Origin: Sphingobium sp. Ant17
GTDB taxonomy: Bacteria > Pseudomonadota > Alphaproteobacteria > Sphingomonadales > Sphingomonadaceae
Reading direction: 5' to 3'
NCBI RefSeq assembly: GCF_000588875.1
Contig: NZ_JEMV01000012.1
Span: forward strand, 31,081 to 95,080
DNA length: 64,000 nt
The number at the start of each line of letters is the position of its first letter. The first letter of the stretch is position 1. The position numbers and the translations under genes were made by a program. Below the pieces are notes generated by a model, which was not told where the DNA came from, did no database searches, and was given only the letters and a program-made list of their open reading frames with translations. Shown here piece by piece: positions 28,351-35,716 of the stretch.

Positions 28351-28659
28351 TCAGCGGCCGTAGGTGAGCGGCGCGTGGGTCGATCCGTGGGCGGCCAGGA
28401 TAGCCAGCCGTTGATTCGCATGATCCGCAAGCAGGCTGACGCGCACGCGGGCGCTTTCCAATACTGGTATCAAGGCGTTGAGCCGTTCGATCACGATCGG
28501 TTCTGAGCGCCAGGCACCGATGCCGCGCACGGCGGCGGCGGCCCGGCTGACGCGGCGGCTGGCCAATTCGATCGCAGCCGCATCGGTGCCATCCAGCACA
28601 TCGCGCAGTTCAGCGAACGCTTCGCCCAGGTCATCCAGCGCGGCGAGCCCGAGTGGCAC
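28351..28659 (-). CDS. flgN: FlgN-like export chaperone
   Basis: Putative cytosolic chaperone for the hook-filament junction proteins FlgK and FlgL. It has 102 residues, mostly helical (LGLAALDDLGEAFAELRDVL … IERLNALIPVLESARVRVSLL). FlgN is weakly conserved, so the call rests on size, helical content and position right after flgM. I chose the GTG at 28659, 4 bases after the flgM stop, with AGGGTAAGG ahead of it; no ATG gives a sensible start. A strong terminator follows. Confidence 0.72.
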   Translation of the reverse strand: MPLGLAALDDLGEAFAELRDVLDGTDAAAIELASRRVSRAAAAVRGIGAWRSEPIVIERLNALIPVLESARVRVSLLADHANQRLAILAAHGSTHAPLTYGR

Positions 28660-28663
28660 GGCC

Positions 28664-28942
28664 TTACCCTGCGGCCGACAGGTCGAGTTCGACCATGCGA
28701 TCCGCGATCGCGGCGGCGTTGACCGGATAATTGCCCGACGCAATGGCGGACTTGATCGCAGCGATGCGGTCCATGTCCACTGGCGCGCCTTCTGCCGCCA
28801 TGCGGGCAGCGGGGCTGGCCGACGCCGAAGCGGAGGGAGCGACCGCCGAACCGGTCGTCGAAGACGCACGCGTCTTGCCGCCTTCGCGCAGGCGGGTCGC
28901 CTCTATGGCGGCGCTCATGTTCTGGCCGACAGATTTGATCAT
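28664..28942 (-). CDS. flgM: anti-sigma-28 factor FlgM
   Basis: Binds and inhibits FliA until exported through the completed hook. It has 92 residues: the start MIKSVGQNMSAAIEATR, a Ser/Ala-rich disordered middle, and the C-terminal sigma-binding helices VDMDRIAAIKSAIASGNYPVNAAAIADRMVELDL, typical of FlgM. Its own sigma-28-like promoter lies upstream inside the end of flgA, so it should also be produced late, which is the usual feedback. Confidence 0.9.
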   Translation of the reverse strand: MIKSVGQNMSAAIEATRLREGGKTRASSTTGSAVAPSASASASPAARMAAEGAPVDMDRIAAIKSAIASGNYPVNAAAIADRMVELDLSAAG

Positions 28943-28975
28943 TGGCTTCAATCCTTCACTCGTCCCTATAGGACT

Positions 28976-29002
28976 ATAACGGACAAGTTCAAAAATCCTT
29001 AA
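28976..29002 (-). promoter_or_regulatory. sigma-28-like promoter of flgM-flgN
   Basis: Minus strand: TTAA (29002-28999), 15-base spacer, TCCGTTAT (28983-28976). The -10 is close to that of fliC; the -35 is weaker than at the other four sites. It overlaps the 3' end of flgA. Confidence 0.45.
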
Positions 29003-29549
29003 ACCCCGGAACACGCACAAGGCCCATTTCCACGACCTGGGCCAATATGGGGGCCGCCCGCTTGTCTTCGCGGACGCGGATTGTATCGCCAACCGCGCCA
29101 TCTTCATCCGCGATCATGCCCCGCGAGACGTTGAAGAGCGCATTGCCGGCGATCAGCTGCACGGGATCGCCCTTGCGCACGACGCTTTCCTGGGGCGTGG
29201 CACGAGCGGCGGGTGCGAAGCGGCTGGCGGTGCGCGGCACTGGCCCCGATGCGGCGACCGATGCGCCCGCAACGAGTGGCACGCGGATGCGCCAGCCAAG
29301 AGATTCGCATTTGACCATCGCCGCGCCGAACACCGGGCCTTCGACCTTGGGCATCGTCGGGCATGCGGCCAGTTTCAAGCGGCGATCCACCGGTGCCATC
29401 GGCCCACCCGGCTCGCCCAGATTGGCGCCGACCGACATGGCAACCAGGCTGTCTATGCGGTCCAGATTTTCAAACCTCTGCTGCGCCAGCGCCGGCGGCG
29501 CGATCAGCAGCGCAGCAGTGACGAGAAGGAACGGATAAGCGCGAGGCAC
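28989..29549 (-). CDS. flgA: flagellar P-ring assembly chaperone FlgA
   Basis: Periplasmic chaperone for P-ring protein FlgI. It has 186 residues. A signal peptide reads YPFLLVTAALLIAPPALA, ending at about residue 22. The C-terminal SAF-like domain includes VVRKGDPVQLIAGNALFNVSRG and ends ILAQVVEMGLVRVPGF, typical of FlgA. A near-consensus sigma-54 promoter lies 45 bases upstream. flgM and flgN follow. Confidence 0.93.
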   Translation of the reverse strand: MPRAYPFLLVTAALLIAPPALAQQRFENLDRIDSLVAMSVGANLGEPGGPMAPVDRRLKLAACPTMPKVEGPVFGAAMVKCESLGWRIRVPLVAGASVAASGPVPRTASRFAPAARATPQESVVRKGDPVQLIAGNALFNVSRGMIADEDGAVGDTIRVREDKRAAPILAQVVEMGLVRVPGFKDF

Positions 29550-29593
29550 GGCATGTCTCCTGACAAGGTCGGCGGTTCTATGCTGAGATTTGC

Positions 29594-29609
29594 AGCAATA
29601 TCCGTGCCA
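29594..29609 (-). promoter_or_regulatory. sigma-54 promoter of flgA
   Basis: Minus strand: TGGCACG (29609-29603), GATA, TTGCT (29598-29594), an exact fit to the consensus. The predicted start is near 29583, about 34 bases before the ATG at 29549. Confidence 0.82.
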
Positions 29610-29615
29610 ACTTGG

Positions 29616-30113
29616 TTAACGCCCCTTCTCCTGTCCTGGCGCGATGCGGATGATCTGCCCCTGCCCGGCCTTGCCTTCGGACTGATCGAGACCACGTATC
29701 AGCAGACGATCCGGGGCGATGCCCTCCAATTTCAGCGCACGCGCCACCGCACCCAGTCGCGCGGCGGCCAGATCCCAATCATCGAAGCGCTGGTGCGCGC
29801 GGTCTGACCCATGGCTACGGATCTCGACGCCGCCCGGATCGGCTGCATAGCGGCGGGCAATGGCGGACAGCCGCGTCCTGCCCTGATCGGAAAGCAGGGC
29901 TTCCCCCGGCACGAACAACTCAGCCGCGCGCAGCTCCACGCCTTGCCGCATCGCCCGGCCACCAAATTGCTGCGCGACCCCCGCCAGCACAACATCGCGC
30001 CGCGCACCGCTGGCCTGCAGCAGCACGAAGAAGGCGAGGAGCAGCAGCAGCAGATCGGCGAAGCTAACAGCCCAGCGATTGCGCCGGGCGACGGCGGTCG
30101 GCGTGCCGGTCAT
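29616..30113 (-). CDS. compact MotB-like stator protein
   Basis: Likely stator partner of the preceding MotA-like protein. It has 165 residues: one membrane span at about 14-36 (WAVSFADLLLLLLAFFVLL) carrying the expected channel Asp in FAD, then an OmpA-like peptidoglycan-binding domain (EIRSHGSDRAHQRFDDWDLAAARLGAVARAL). The usual 80-100 residue plug/linker between the span and the OmpA domain is nearly absent. It overlaps the MotA-like gene by 4 bases. It could be a flagellar stator or a Tol/Exb-like energy transducer. Confidence 0.82.
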   Translation of the reverse strand: MTGTPTAVARRNRWAVSFADLLLLLLAFFVLLQASGARRDVVLAGVAQQFGGRAMRQGVELRAAELFVPGEALLSDQGRTRLSAIARRYAADPGGVEIRSHGSDRAHQRFDDWDLAAARLGAVARALKLEGIAPDRLLIRGLDQSEGKAGQGQIIRIAPGQEKGR

Positions 30114-30778
30114 GCGACTTCGCGGATCGCGCCGCGGCGCACCGGCGCATTTTCACGCCGCGCAATCGCCAGCATCCGCGCCACCGCTTCGCGCTGCCAG
30201 GCGAGCTCCTGTTCGGACATGTCGATAAGGCGCGCGGCGATCGGCGCGGCGACGACATTGGCGATCACCACGCCGTAGAAGGTGGTGAGCAGCGCCAGCG
30301 CCATGGCCGGACCCAGCGCGGCCGGATCATCCATCGCCGAGAACATGCCGACCAGACCGATGATCGTACCTGCCATCCCCAAGGCGGGGGCGGCATCGGC
30401 GATCGACAGCCACGCCTTATGCACGGCGCCATGGCGCTGTGCCCGGTCGGTGAGCGCCTGCGCCGCCCATAGTTCGAACTGGTCGGTGCGATCGCAATTG
30501 GCAAGCTTGCGCGCGGCCTCGGTCAAGAAGGGGGAAGCGGTCTTGACGCGATCCGTACAGGACAGGCCGCGCAGCTGCGCGACCTGATCGATCTTGAGCA
30601 TGGTCGCGCGGGCGGCGTCGCGGTCGCGCGCGGGATCGGCGGTGACCAGCGGTCGCAGCGCCAACATCGCCCGCCCCAGTGCTCCCGCGCCATTCTGGAA
30701 CAGGGCGACCAGGATGACGCCCGCAATAATTGCGAGCAGAGTCACGGGATCGAATAAATGGCCTATAATAGTGATCAT
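30110..30778 (-). CDS. MotA/TolQ-family proton channel protein (second stator)
   Basis: Inner-membrane channel protein. It has 222 residues from the ATG at 30778 (MITIIGHLFDPVTLLA). One N-terminal span is followed by a cytosolic domain. The conserved pair of C-terminal spans reads APALGMAGTIIGLVGMFSAM and ALLTTFYGVVIANVVAAPIA, with the proline positions expected of MotA/PomA. It is divergent from flgB and upstream of the flagellar flgA unit, so flagellar use is likely. It differs clearly from the MotA at 39490-40353. An upstream extension of the open frame is not family-like. Confidence 0.85.
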   Translation of the reverse strand: MITIIGHLFDPVTLLAIIAGVILVALFQNGAGALGRAMLALRPLVTADPARDRDAARATMLKIDQVAQLRGLSCTDRVKTASPFLTEAARKLANCDRTDQFELWAAQALTDRAQRHGAVHKAWLSIADAAPALGMAGTIIGLVGMFSAMDDPAALGPAMALALLTTFYGVVIANVVAAPIAARLIDMSEQELAWQREAVARMLAIARRENAPVRRGAIREVA

Positions 30779-30830
30779 ATATGCCTGTCCCCATAGGCTC
30801 GTGATGCACCGGCAAGCCGCTGCCGCACCC

Positions 30831-30846
30831 CGGCAATTTTTTGCCG
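30831..30846. promoter_or_regulatory. ftr-like palindrome upstream of flgB
   Basis: CGGCAA (30831-30836), TTTT, TTGCCG (30841-30846): a perfect inverted repeat about 108 bases before the predicted flgB sigma-54 transcript start, a typical enhancer distance. A weaker copy lies at about 30810-30825. It is also 53 bases upstream of the divergent MotA-like gene and may control both. Confidence 0.55.
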
Positions 30847-30920
30847 CCCTTGCCGCCTTCACCCATAAAAGCCCCGATTTCCGGGCATTTCCGCCTTGCC
30901 GTTGCGTCACCCACGCAAAC

Positions 30921-30936
30921 TGGCACGGCTCTTGCT
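30921..30936 (+). promoter_or_regulatory. sigma-54 promoter of flgBCDEF
   Basis: TGGCACG (30921-30927), GCTC, TTGCT (30932-30936), an exact consensus match. The start would be near 30947, about 87 bases before the flgB start codon. Confidence 0.82.
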
Positions 30937-31033
30937 GATATCCGGCTGGATCACCCGCTACGGACGCCATCAGGGGTCAGAACGGCAGGAGAGCCGAAAC
31001 TTTTAGGGCCAGCAGGCAAAAAGGGCAGCATCA

Positions 31034-31396
31034 GTGGAAGACGGTTTGTTCGGCATTCATGGAAAGGCGCTGGCGCTTCGTTCGCAGCGGCTGTCCCTGT
31101 TGGCGTCCAACATCGCCAACGCATCGACCCCCGGCTATAAGGCGCGCGACATTGATTTCGATGCGGCGCTGCAAAAGGCCACGGCACAGTCGGGCGGCAA
31201 TGCCGCCGACGTGTCCGGGGCAGTCCATGATGCCATGGGCTATCGCGTGCCGCTGCAGCCCAGCCTGGACGGCAATACCGTGGAACTGAGCACAGAGCAG
31301 ACGCTGTTCGCGGAAAATGCAGTCCAATATCGCACCACCCTCTCCTTTCTTGAGGGCCGCATCAACACCATCAATCGCGCGCTCCGGGGAGAATGA
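31034..31396 (+). CDS. flgB: flagellar proximal rod protein FlgB
   Basis: Proximal rod subunit exported by the flagellar system. It has 120 residues. The N-terminal rod motif reads LASNIANASTPGYKARDIDF, and the C-terminal helix reads YRTTLSFLEGRINTINRAL. The start codon is GTG at 31034, preceded by AAGGGCA. It is the first gene of the flgBCDEF unit and overlaps flgC by 4 bases. Confidence 0.95.
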   Translation: MEDGLFGIHGKALALRSQRLSLLASNIANASTPGYKARDIDFDAALQKATAQSGGNAADVSGAVHDAMGYRVPLQPSLDGNTVELSTEQTLFAENAVQYRTTLSFLEGRINTINRALRGE

Positions 31397-31809
31397 GCAT
31401 GAGTGGCTCCAGTCCCATGAACATATTCGATATTGCCGGTCGCGCCATGAGCGCGCAGCTGGTCCGGTTGAACGCCACCGCGTCCAACATGGCCAATGCG
31501 GGCAATGTCACGGGCAGCGCGGCGGAAGCCTATCGCGCGATCAAGCCGGTTTTCACGTCGGTCACCGACAGCCCCGGCATGGCGAGCGTCAAAGTGTCCG
31601 ATATCGTCACCACCAACGCCGAGCCGACCAAGCGGCACGACCCCAACCATCCGCTGGCCGACGCCAACGGCGATGTGTGGGAAGCGGCCGTGGATGGCAA
31701 TGCCGAGCTGATCGACATGATCGAGACCGCCCGCATGTACCAGAATAACGTGCAGGTGCTGAACACCGCCAAATCCCTGATGCTCGAAACCATAAGGATC
31801 GGCAAATGA
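31393..31809 (+). CDS. flgC: flagellar proximal rod protein FlgC
   Basis: Proximal rod subunit. It has 138 residues. The N-terminal motif is SAQLVRLNATASNMANAGN, the hinge includes HDPNHPLADANGDVW, and the C-terminal helix is NAELIDMIETARMYQNNVQVLNTAKSLM, diagnostic of FlgC. It overlaps both neighbours by 4 bases. Confidence 0.95.
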   Translation: MSMSGSSPMNIFDIAGRAMSAQLVRLNATASNMANAGNVTGSAAEAYRAIKPVFTSVTDSPGMASVKVSDIVTTNAEPTKRHDPNHPLADANGDVWEAAVDGNAELIDMIETARMYQNNVQVLNTAKSLMLETIRIGK

Positions 31810-32465
31810 GCACCTCCTCCACCATCACCGATACGGCCGGTCTTGCGGTCTATAATCCCAATGCGACGGTGGGCACCGGTAAGTCGGAAATGGGCCAGGC
31901 CGATTTCCTGCGCCTGCTCACCGCGCAGATGCAGACGCAGGATCCGTTCGAACCGGTCGATAACGCCGCGATGGTTTCGCAGATGGCGACTATCACCAAT
32001 TCGACCGGCATCGCCGAAATGAATGCGACGCTCAAGGGGCTTGCCTCCGATCTGGGCGGCACGCGGCTGGGCGATGCGGCGAGCTGGATCGGCAAGTCGA
32101 TGCTGGTGCAGAGCAATATCGCCGCGCCCGACGCCAGTGGCCTCTATGCCGGGCAGATCACCCTGCCCGAAGCCACGGACGGCGCGAGCGTCGACCTCAT
32201 CGATGGCAGCGGCAATGTCGTCAAGACCATCGCCCTTGGCACCCAGCCCGCAGGCGACGTGACCTTCTATTGGGACGGCAAGAATGATGCCGGGGACACG
32301 GTCGCCACCTCGGCTTTGCAAGTCAAGGTCAATGGCGCGACGCCCAGCAAGGTCGCGACCTGGGCCACGATCGCGGCCGTCCAGTCACCCGCCGACGGCT
32401 CATCCTCCAAACTCATTACCGCGCTCGGCAGCTACAGCCCGTCCGACGCGATCAGCCTGATGTAA
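31806..32465 (+). CDS. flgD: flagellar hook assembly scaffold FlgD
   Basis: Hook cap that guides FlgE polymerisation and is later discarded. It has 219 residues. The N-terminal export and capping region contains MGQADFLRLLTAQMQTQDPF, a FlgD hallmark. The middle has the FlgD Ig-like fold with GDVTFYWDGKNDAG. It lies between flgC and flgE. Confidence 0.95.
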   Translation: MSTSSTITDTAGLAVYNPNATVGTGKSEMGQADFLRLLTAQMQTQDPFEPVDNAAMVSQMATITNSTGIAEMNATLKGLASDLGGTRLGDAASWIGKSMLVQSNIAAPDASGLYAGQITLPEATDGASVDLIDGSGNVVKTIALGTQPAGDVTFYWDGKNDAGDTVATSALQVKVNGATPSKVATWATIAAVQSPADGSSSKLITALGSYSPSDAISLM

Positions 32466-32511
32466 TCTCACCCCCCTTTTTCTCTTTCCTTTTCACCCAG
32501 GGAGTAACGCC

Positions 32512-33387
32512 ATGTCCTTCTATATCTCGCTGTCCGGCCTCAAGGGCGCACAGACCGATCTGGCCACCATTTCCAACAATGTCGCCAACGTCAATTCGAC
32601 CGCCTTCAAGAAGAGCAAGGTCCAGTTCGGCGACATTTTCGCGGCCGCGCCGATGCAGACGACCAACCAGGTCGCAGGTCAGGGCGTGCGTGTGCAGGGC
32701 GTGACCCAGCAGTTCACGCAGGGGACGCTGGAAACCACGGACAAGGCGCTGGATCTCGCCGTTGCAGGCGAAGGCTACTTCACGGTCAAGGGTGCGGACG
32801 GCAATGTCAGCTTCACCCGCAACGGCGCGTTTTCCGTCGATAACGATCGCTTCGCCGTCGACACGACAGGCGCCAAGCTGCAAGTATTCCAGAAGGATGG
32901 AGCCACGCCGCCCGCTCCGGGCGCGGTAGCCGCGCAGATGGATTTGATAATCCCCACCAAACTGAGCGAGGCCGTCGCCTTCAATCCGGGTGCGACCCCG
33001 GCGCCTGTCCCTGGCCCCACCGATCCAGACTATGAACTGACCAGCGTCGGCGTGTCGAAGGACGGCATGGTGTCGGCGGTATATGCCAATGGACAGACGG
33101 TCGAACTGGGACAGGTCGTGATGGCATCCTTCAACAGCCAGGAAAGCCTGCGACAGGAAGGCGATGCGCACTGGAGCACGACCGTAGCGAGCGGCGATCC
33201 GATTTACGGCTCCGCGAACAAGGGCATGTTCGGCAGCCTGAACAGCGGCATGCTCGAACGCTCCAACGTCGATATCACCGACGAGCTGGTGAACCTGATC
33301 GCGGCGCAGCGCAATTTCCAGGCGAACAGCAAGGCGATCGAAGCGGCGAACACGCTGACCACCACCATCGTCAACATCCGCACCTAA
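32512..33387 (+). CDS. flgE: flagellar hook protein FlgE, short form
   Basis: Hook subunit forming the universal joint. The N-terminal D0 motif reads TDLATISNNVANVNSTAFKKS, and the C-terminal part includes NSGMLERSNVDITDELVNLI and NFQANSKAIEAANTL. Only 291 residues are present against about 400 in enterobacteria; the middle (residues 125-180, Pro-rich) is much reduced, so outer D2/D3-type domains appear minimal. The frame is continuous with no sign of deletion. It sits between flgD and flgF, as expected of FlgE. Confidence 0.92.
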   Translation: MSFYISLSGLKGAQTDLATISNNVANVNSTAFKKSKVQFGDIFAAAPMQTTNQVAGQGVRVQGVTQQFTQGTLETTDKALDLAVAGEGYFTVKGADGNVSFTRNGAFSVDNDRFAVDTTGAKLQVFQKDGATPPAPGAVAAQMDLIIPTKLSEAVAFNPGATPAPVPGPTDPDYELTSVGVSKDGMVSAVYANGQTVELGQVVMASFNSQESLRQEGDAHWSTTVASGDPIYGSANKGMFGSLNSGMLERSNVDITDELVNLIAAQRNFQANSKAIEAANTLTTTIVNIRT

Positions 33388-33413
33388 GCGGACAAGGGTA
33401 AGAGGCTTCGTCC

Positions 33414-34169
33414 ATGGACCGGCTCGTCAACACGGCACTTACAGCAATGCGCGGCGCGATGGCGCGGCAGGCGTCGATCGCGAACAATCTCGCCAACGCC
33501 AATACCGTCGGCTTTCGCGCCGAAATCGCCAATGCCGAGACGCGCTGGATCCAGGGCGACACATTCGATACCCGCGCACAAGCGTCCGAACAGGTGATCG
33601 CCGCCGACATGGCGGGTGGGGCGGTCACCGCGACGGGTAATGCGCTCGACGTGGCGATGAACGGCGACGCGCTGCTGGCCGTACAGGGCGCGGACGGCGG
33701 CGAAGCCTATACCCGGCGCGGCGACCTGAAAATCTCCGACAGCGGCCTGCTCACCACTGGCGACGGTTTGCCGGTGCTGGGCGCAGGCGGCCCCATCACC
33801 CTGCCCCAGATGGACAGCGTGTCGATCGCGCAGGATGGCAGCATCTGGGGCGTGCCGCAGGGCGGCGATCCGGCCAATCCGCAGCTTGTCGATGCGCTCA
33901 AGCTGGTCAGCCCGGTCGGCTCCGGCATTGCCAAGGGCACTGACGGCCTGTTCCGCGAAGTCAATGGCGGCGCGTTGCCCCAGGATCCGCTGGCATCGGT
34001 CACGTCCGGGTCGATCGAGGGGTCGAACGTCAATGCGACCAAGGCGCTGGTGCAAATGATCGAGGCCAGCCGCGCCTTTGAAACCCAGGTCAAGCTGATC
34101 GATACCGCCAAGCAGATGGACGATGGCGGCGCATCGCTGATGCGCTTGATAGCTGAGACCTATGGTTAA
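33414..34169 (+). CDS. flgF: flagellar proximal rod protein FlgF
   Basis: Rod subunit. It has 251 residues. It begins MDRLVNTALTAMRGAMARQA with the rod motif IANNLANANTVGFRAE. The middle has AYTRRGDLKISDSGLLTTGDG, and the C-terminus reads GSIEGSNVNATKALVQMIEA. It ends the sigma-54-driven flgBCDEF run; the next promoter begins 3 bases after its stop. Confidence 0.94.
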   Translation: MDRLVNTALTAMRGAMARQASIANNLANANTVGFRAEIANAETRWIQGDTFDTRAQASEQVIAADMAGGAVTATGNALDVAMNGDALLAVQGADGGEAYTRRGDLKISDSGLLTTGDGLPVLGAGGPITLPQMDSVSIAQDGSIWGVPQGGDPANPQLVDALKLVSPVGSGIAKGTDGLFREVNGGALPQDPLASVTSGSIEGSNVNATKALVQMIEASRAFETQVKLIDTAKQMDDGGASLMRLIAETYG

Positions 34170-34172
34170 TAT

Positions 34173-34188
34173 TGGCACGCATCTTGCT
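34173..34188 (+). promoter_or_regulatory. sigma-54 promoter of flgGHIJKL
   Basis: TGGCACG (34173-34179), CATC, TTGCT (34184-34188), an exact consensus match. It starts 3 bases after the flgF stop; the predicted transcript start is near 34199, 42 bases before the flgG ATG. Confidence 0.82.
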
Positions 34189-34240
34189 GTGCTTGACGCA
34201 TAAGCACCCTCTCAAGGGATGCCGCACGGAGAAATGAACG

Positions 34241-35029
34241 ATGAGCAACGCCGCCCTTCATGTCGCCCGCACCGGCCTTGACGCGCAGAACACGAAGATG
34301 CGCGTGATCGCCAACAATCTGGCGAACGTCAACACCACGGGTTTCAAGCGCGACCGCGCCGATTTCGAAACGCTCGCCTATCAGCAGATGATCGCGGCGG
34401 GCGCCAATTCGGACACCGAAAACAAGTTTGCGACCGGCCTCAATCTGGGGTCCGGCGTCTCGCTGCAGGGCACGAGCAAGATCAACACGCAGGGCACGCT
34501 GAGCCAGACCGGCAATGCGCTCGACATGGCGATCGAAGGCTCCGGCTTCTTCCAGGTCCAGCGCCCCGACGGCTCCATCGCCTATACCCGCGCGGGTAAT
34601 TTCAGCGTCACCGCCGAGGGCAATGTCGTCACCAGCGACGGCCTGCCCCTCATCCCGCAGATCACCGTGCCCGAAGGCGCGACGTCGGTCACGGTCGGCA
34701 ATGACGGCACGGTGTCGGCGACGTTGCAGGGCGAAGCGGAACCGACCCAGCTGGGCCAGATCGAACTGGCCACGTTCATGAACGCGTCCGGGCTGCAATC
34801 GGCTGGCGGCAATCTGCTGACCGAAAGCGCCGCCAGTGGCGTGCCGCAGGTCGGCGTCGCGGGGTTGGAAGGTCGCGGTTCGATCCGATCGGGCAGCCTG
34901 GAAACGTCCAACGTCAACATCGTCGAGGAGCTGGTCGAGATGATCGAGACGCAGCGCGCCTATGAGGTCAACAGCAAGATGATCAAGGCGACCGACGAGA
35001 TGCTCCAGTACGTCAATCAGAATATGTGA
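34241..35029 (+). CDS. flgG: flagellar distal rod protein FlgG
   Basis: Distal rod subunit, the drive shaft. It has 262 residues, the usual length. The N-terminus reads ALHVARTGLDAQNTKMRVIANNLANVNTTGFKRDRADF; the body contains GNALDMAIEGSGFFQVQRPDG, and the C-terminus reads EELVEMIETQRAYEVNSKMI. It is first in its own sigma-54 unit. Confidence 0.96.
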   Translation: MSNAALHVARTGLDAQNTKMRVIANNLANVNTTGFKRDRADFETLAYQQMIAAGANSDTENKFATGLNLGSGVSLQGTSKINTQGTLSQTGNALDMAIEGSGFFQVQRPDGSIAYTRAGNFSVTAEGNVVTSDGLPLIPQITVPEGATSVTVGNDGTVSATLQGEAEPTQLGQIELATFMNASGLQSAGGNLLTESAASGVPQVGVAGLEGRGSIRSGSLETSNVNIVEELVEMIETQRAYEVNSKMIKATDEMLQYVNQNM

Positions 35030-35035
35030 TCTGAC

Positions 35036-35716
35036 ATGATGCGCTTTCCCCTCCTCACCCTGGTCGGCCTTGTCGGCCTGACTGTCGCTGTGTCCCCTGC
35101 CATCGCGGGCAAGAAGCGCGATGTCGAACGGGCGCATTATGCGCCGACCGTCGTTGCGCAGCCGCCCGTGCCGCAAGCCAATGGATCGATCTTCCAGGTG
35201 GCCGTGGGCTATACGCCGCTCACCAGCGGCGCGCGCGCCACGACGGTCGGCGACATCATCACCATCGTCCTGGTCGAACGGACCCAGGCGACCAAAAGCA
35301 ACAGCGCCGACACCAGCCGCAACGGCAATATCGGGCTGACGCCGCCCACCAGCGGTGTGCTGTCCAAGCTCTTTTCGGCCAGCGATGTGGCGATGGGCGG
35401 CCAGAACAACTTCGCCGGCCAAGGTGGTGCGACCCAATCCAACGCTCTGTCGGGCGAAATCACCGTGACGATCGCGGCGGTCTATCCCAATGGCACGATG
35501 CTGGTGAAGGGCGAGAAGGCGCTCACGCTCAATCGCGGCGACGAATATATCCAGATCAGCGGCCTCGTCCGTCAGGCCGACATCAGCCCGGACAACCGCA
35601 TCGCTTCGACCCGCGTGGCCGATGCCAAGATCATCTACACCGGCAAGGGTGAAATCGCCCGCGCCAGCAAGCAAGGCTGGCTGCAGAGCTTCTTCTCGAT
35701 GATCAGCCCCTTCTGA
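35036..35716 (+). CDS. flgH: flagellar L-ring protein FlgH without lipobox
   Basis: Outer-membrane ring protein of the basal body. It has 226 residues. The body is typical (GSIFQVAVGYTPLTSGARATTVGDIITIVL, then GTMLVKGEKALTLNRGDEYI and GLVRQADISPDNRIASTRVADAKI). The signal peptide reads PLLTLVGLVGLTVAVSPAIA and is followed by GKKRD, with no cysteine at the cleavage site, whereas FlgH is normally a lipoprotein. flgI starts within its stop codon. Confidence 0.94.
   Translation: MMRFPLLTLVGLVGLTVAVSPAIAGKKRDVERAHYAPTVVAQPPVPQANGSIFQVAVGYTPLTSGARATTVGDIITIVLVERTQATKSNSADTSRNGNIGLTPPTSGVLSKLFSASDVAMGGQNNFAGQGGATQSNALSGEITVTIAAVYPNGTMLVKGEKALTLNRGDEYIQISGLVRQADISPDNRIASTRVADAKIIYTGKGEIARASKQGWLQSFFSMISPF

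Noticed and set aside
30779..30830. A possible sigma-54 promoter for the minus-strand MotA-like gene (GG-N10-GC around 30796-30812)
   Set aside because: Only the GG and GC dinucleotides fit; the rest departs too far from the four good sites.
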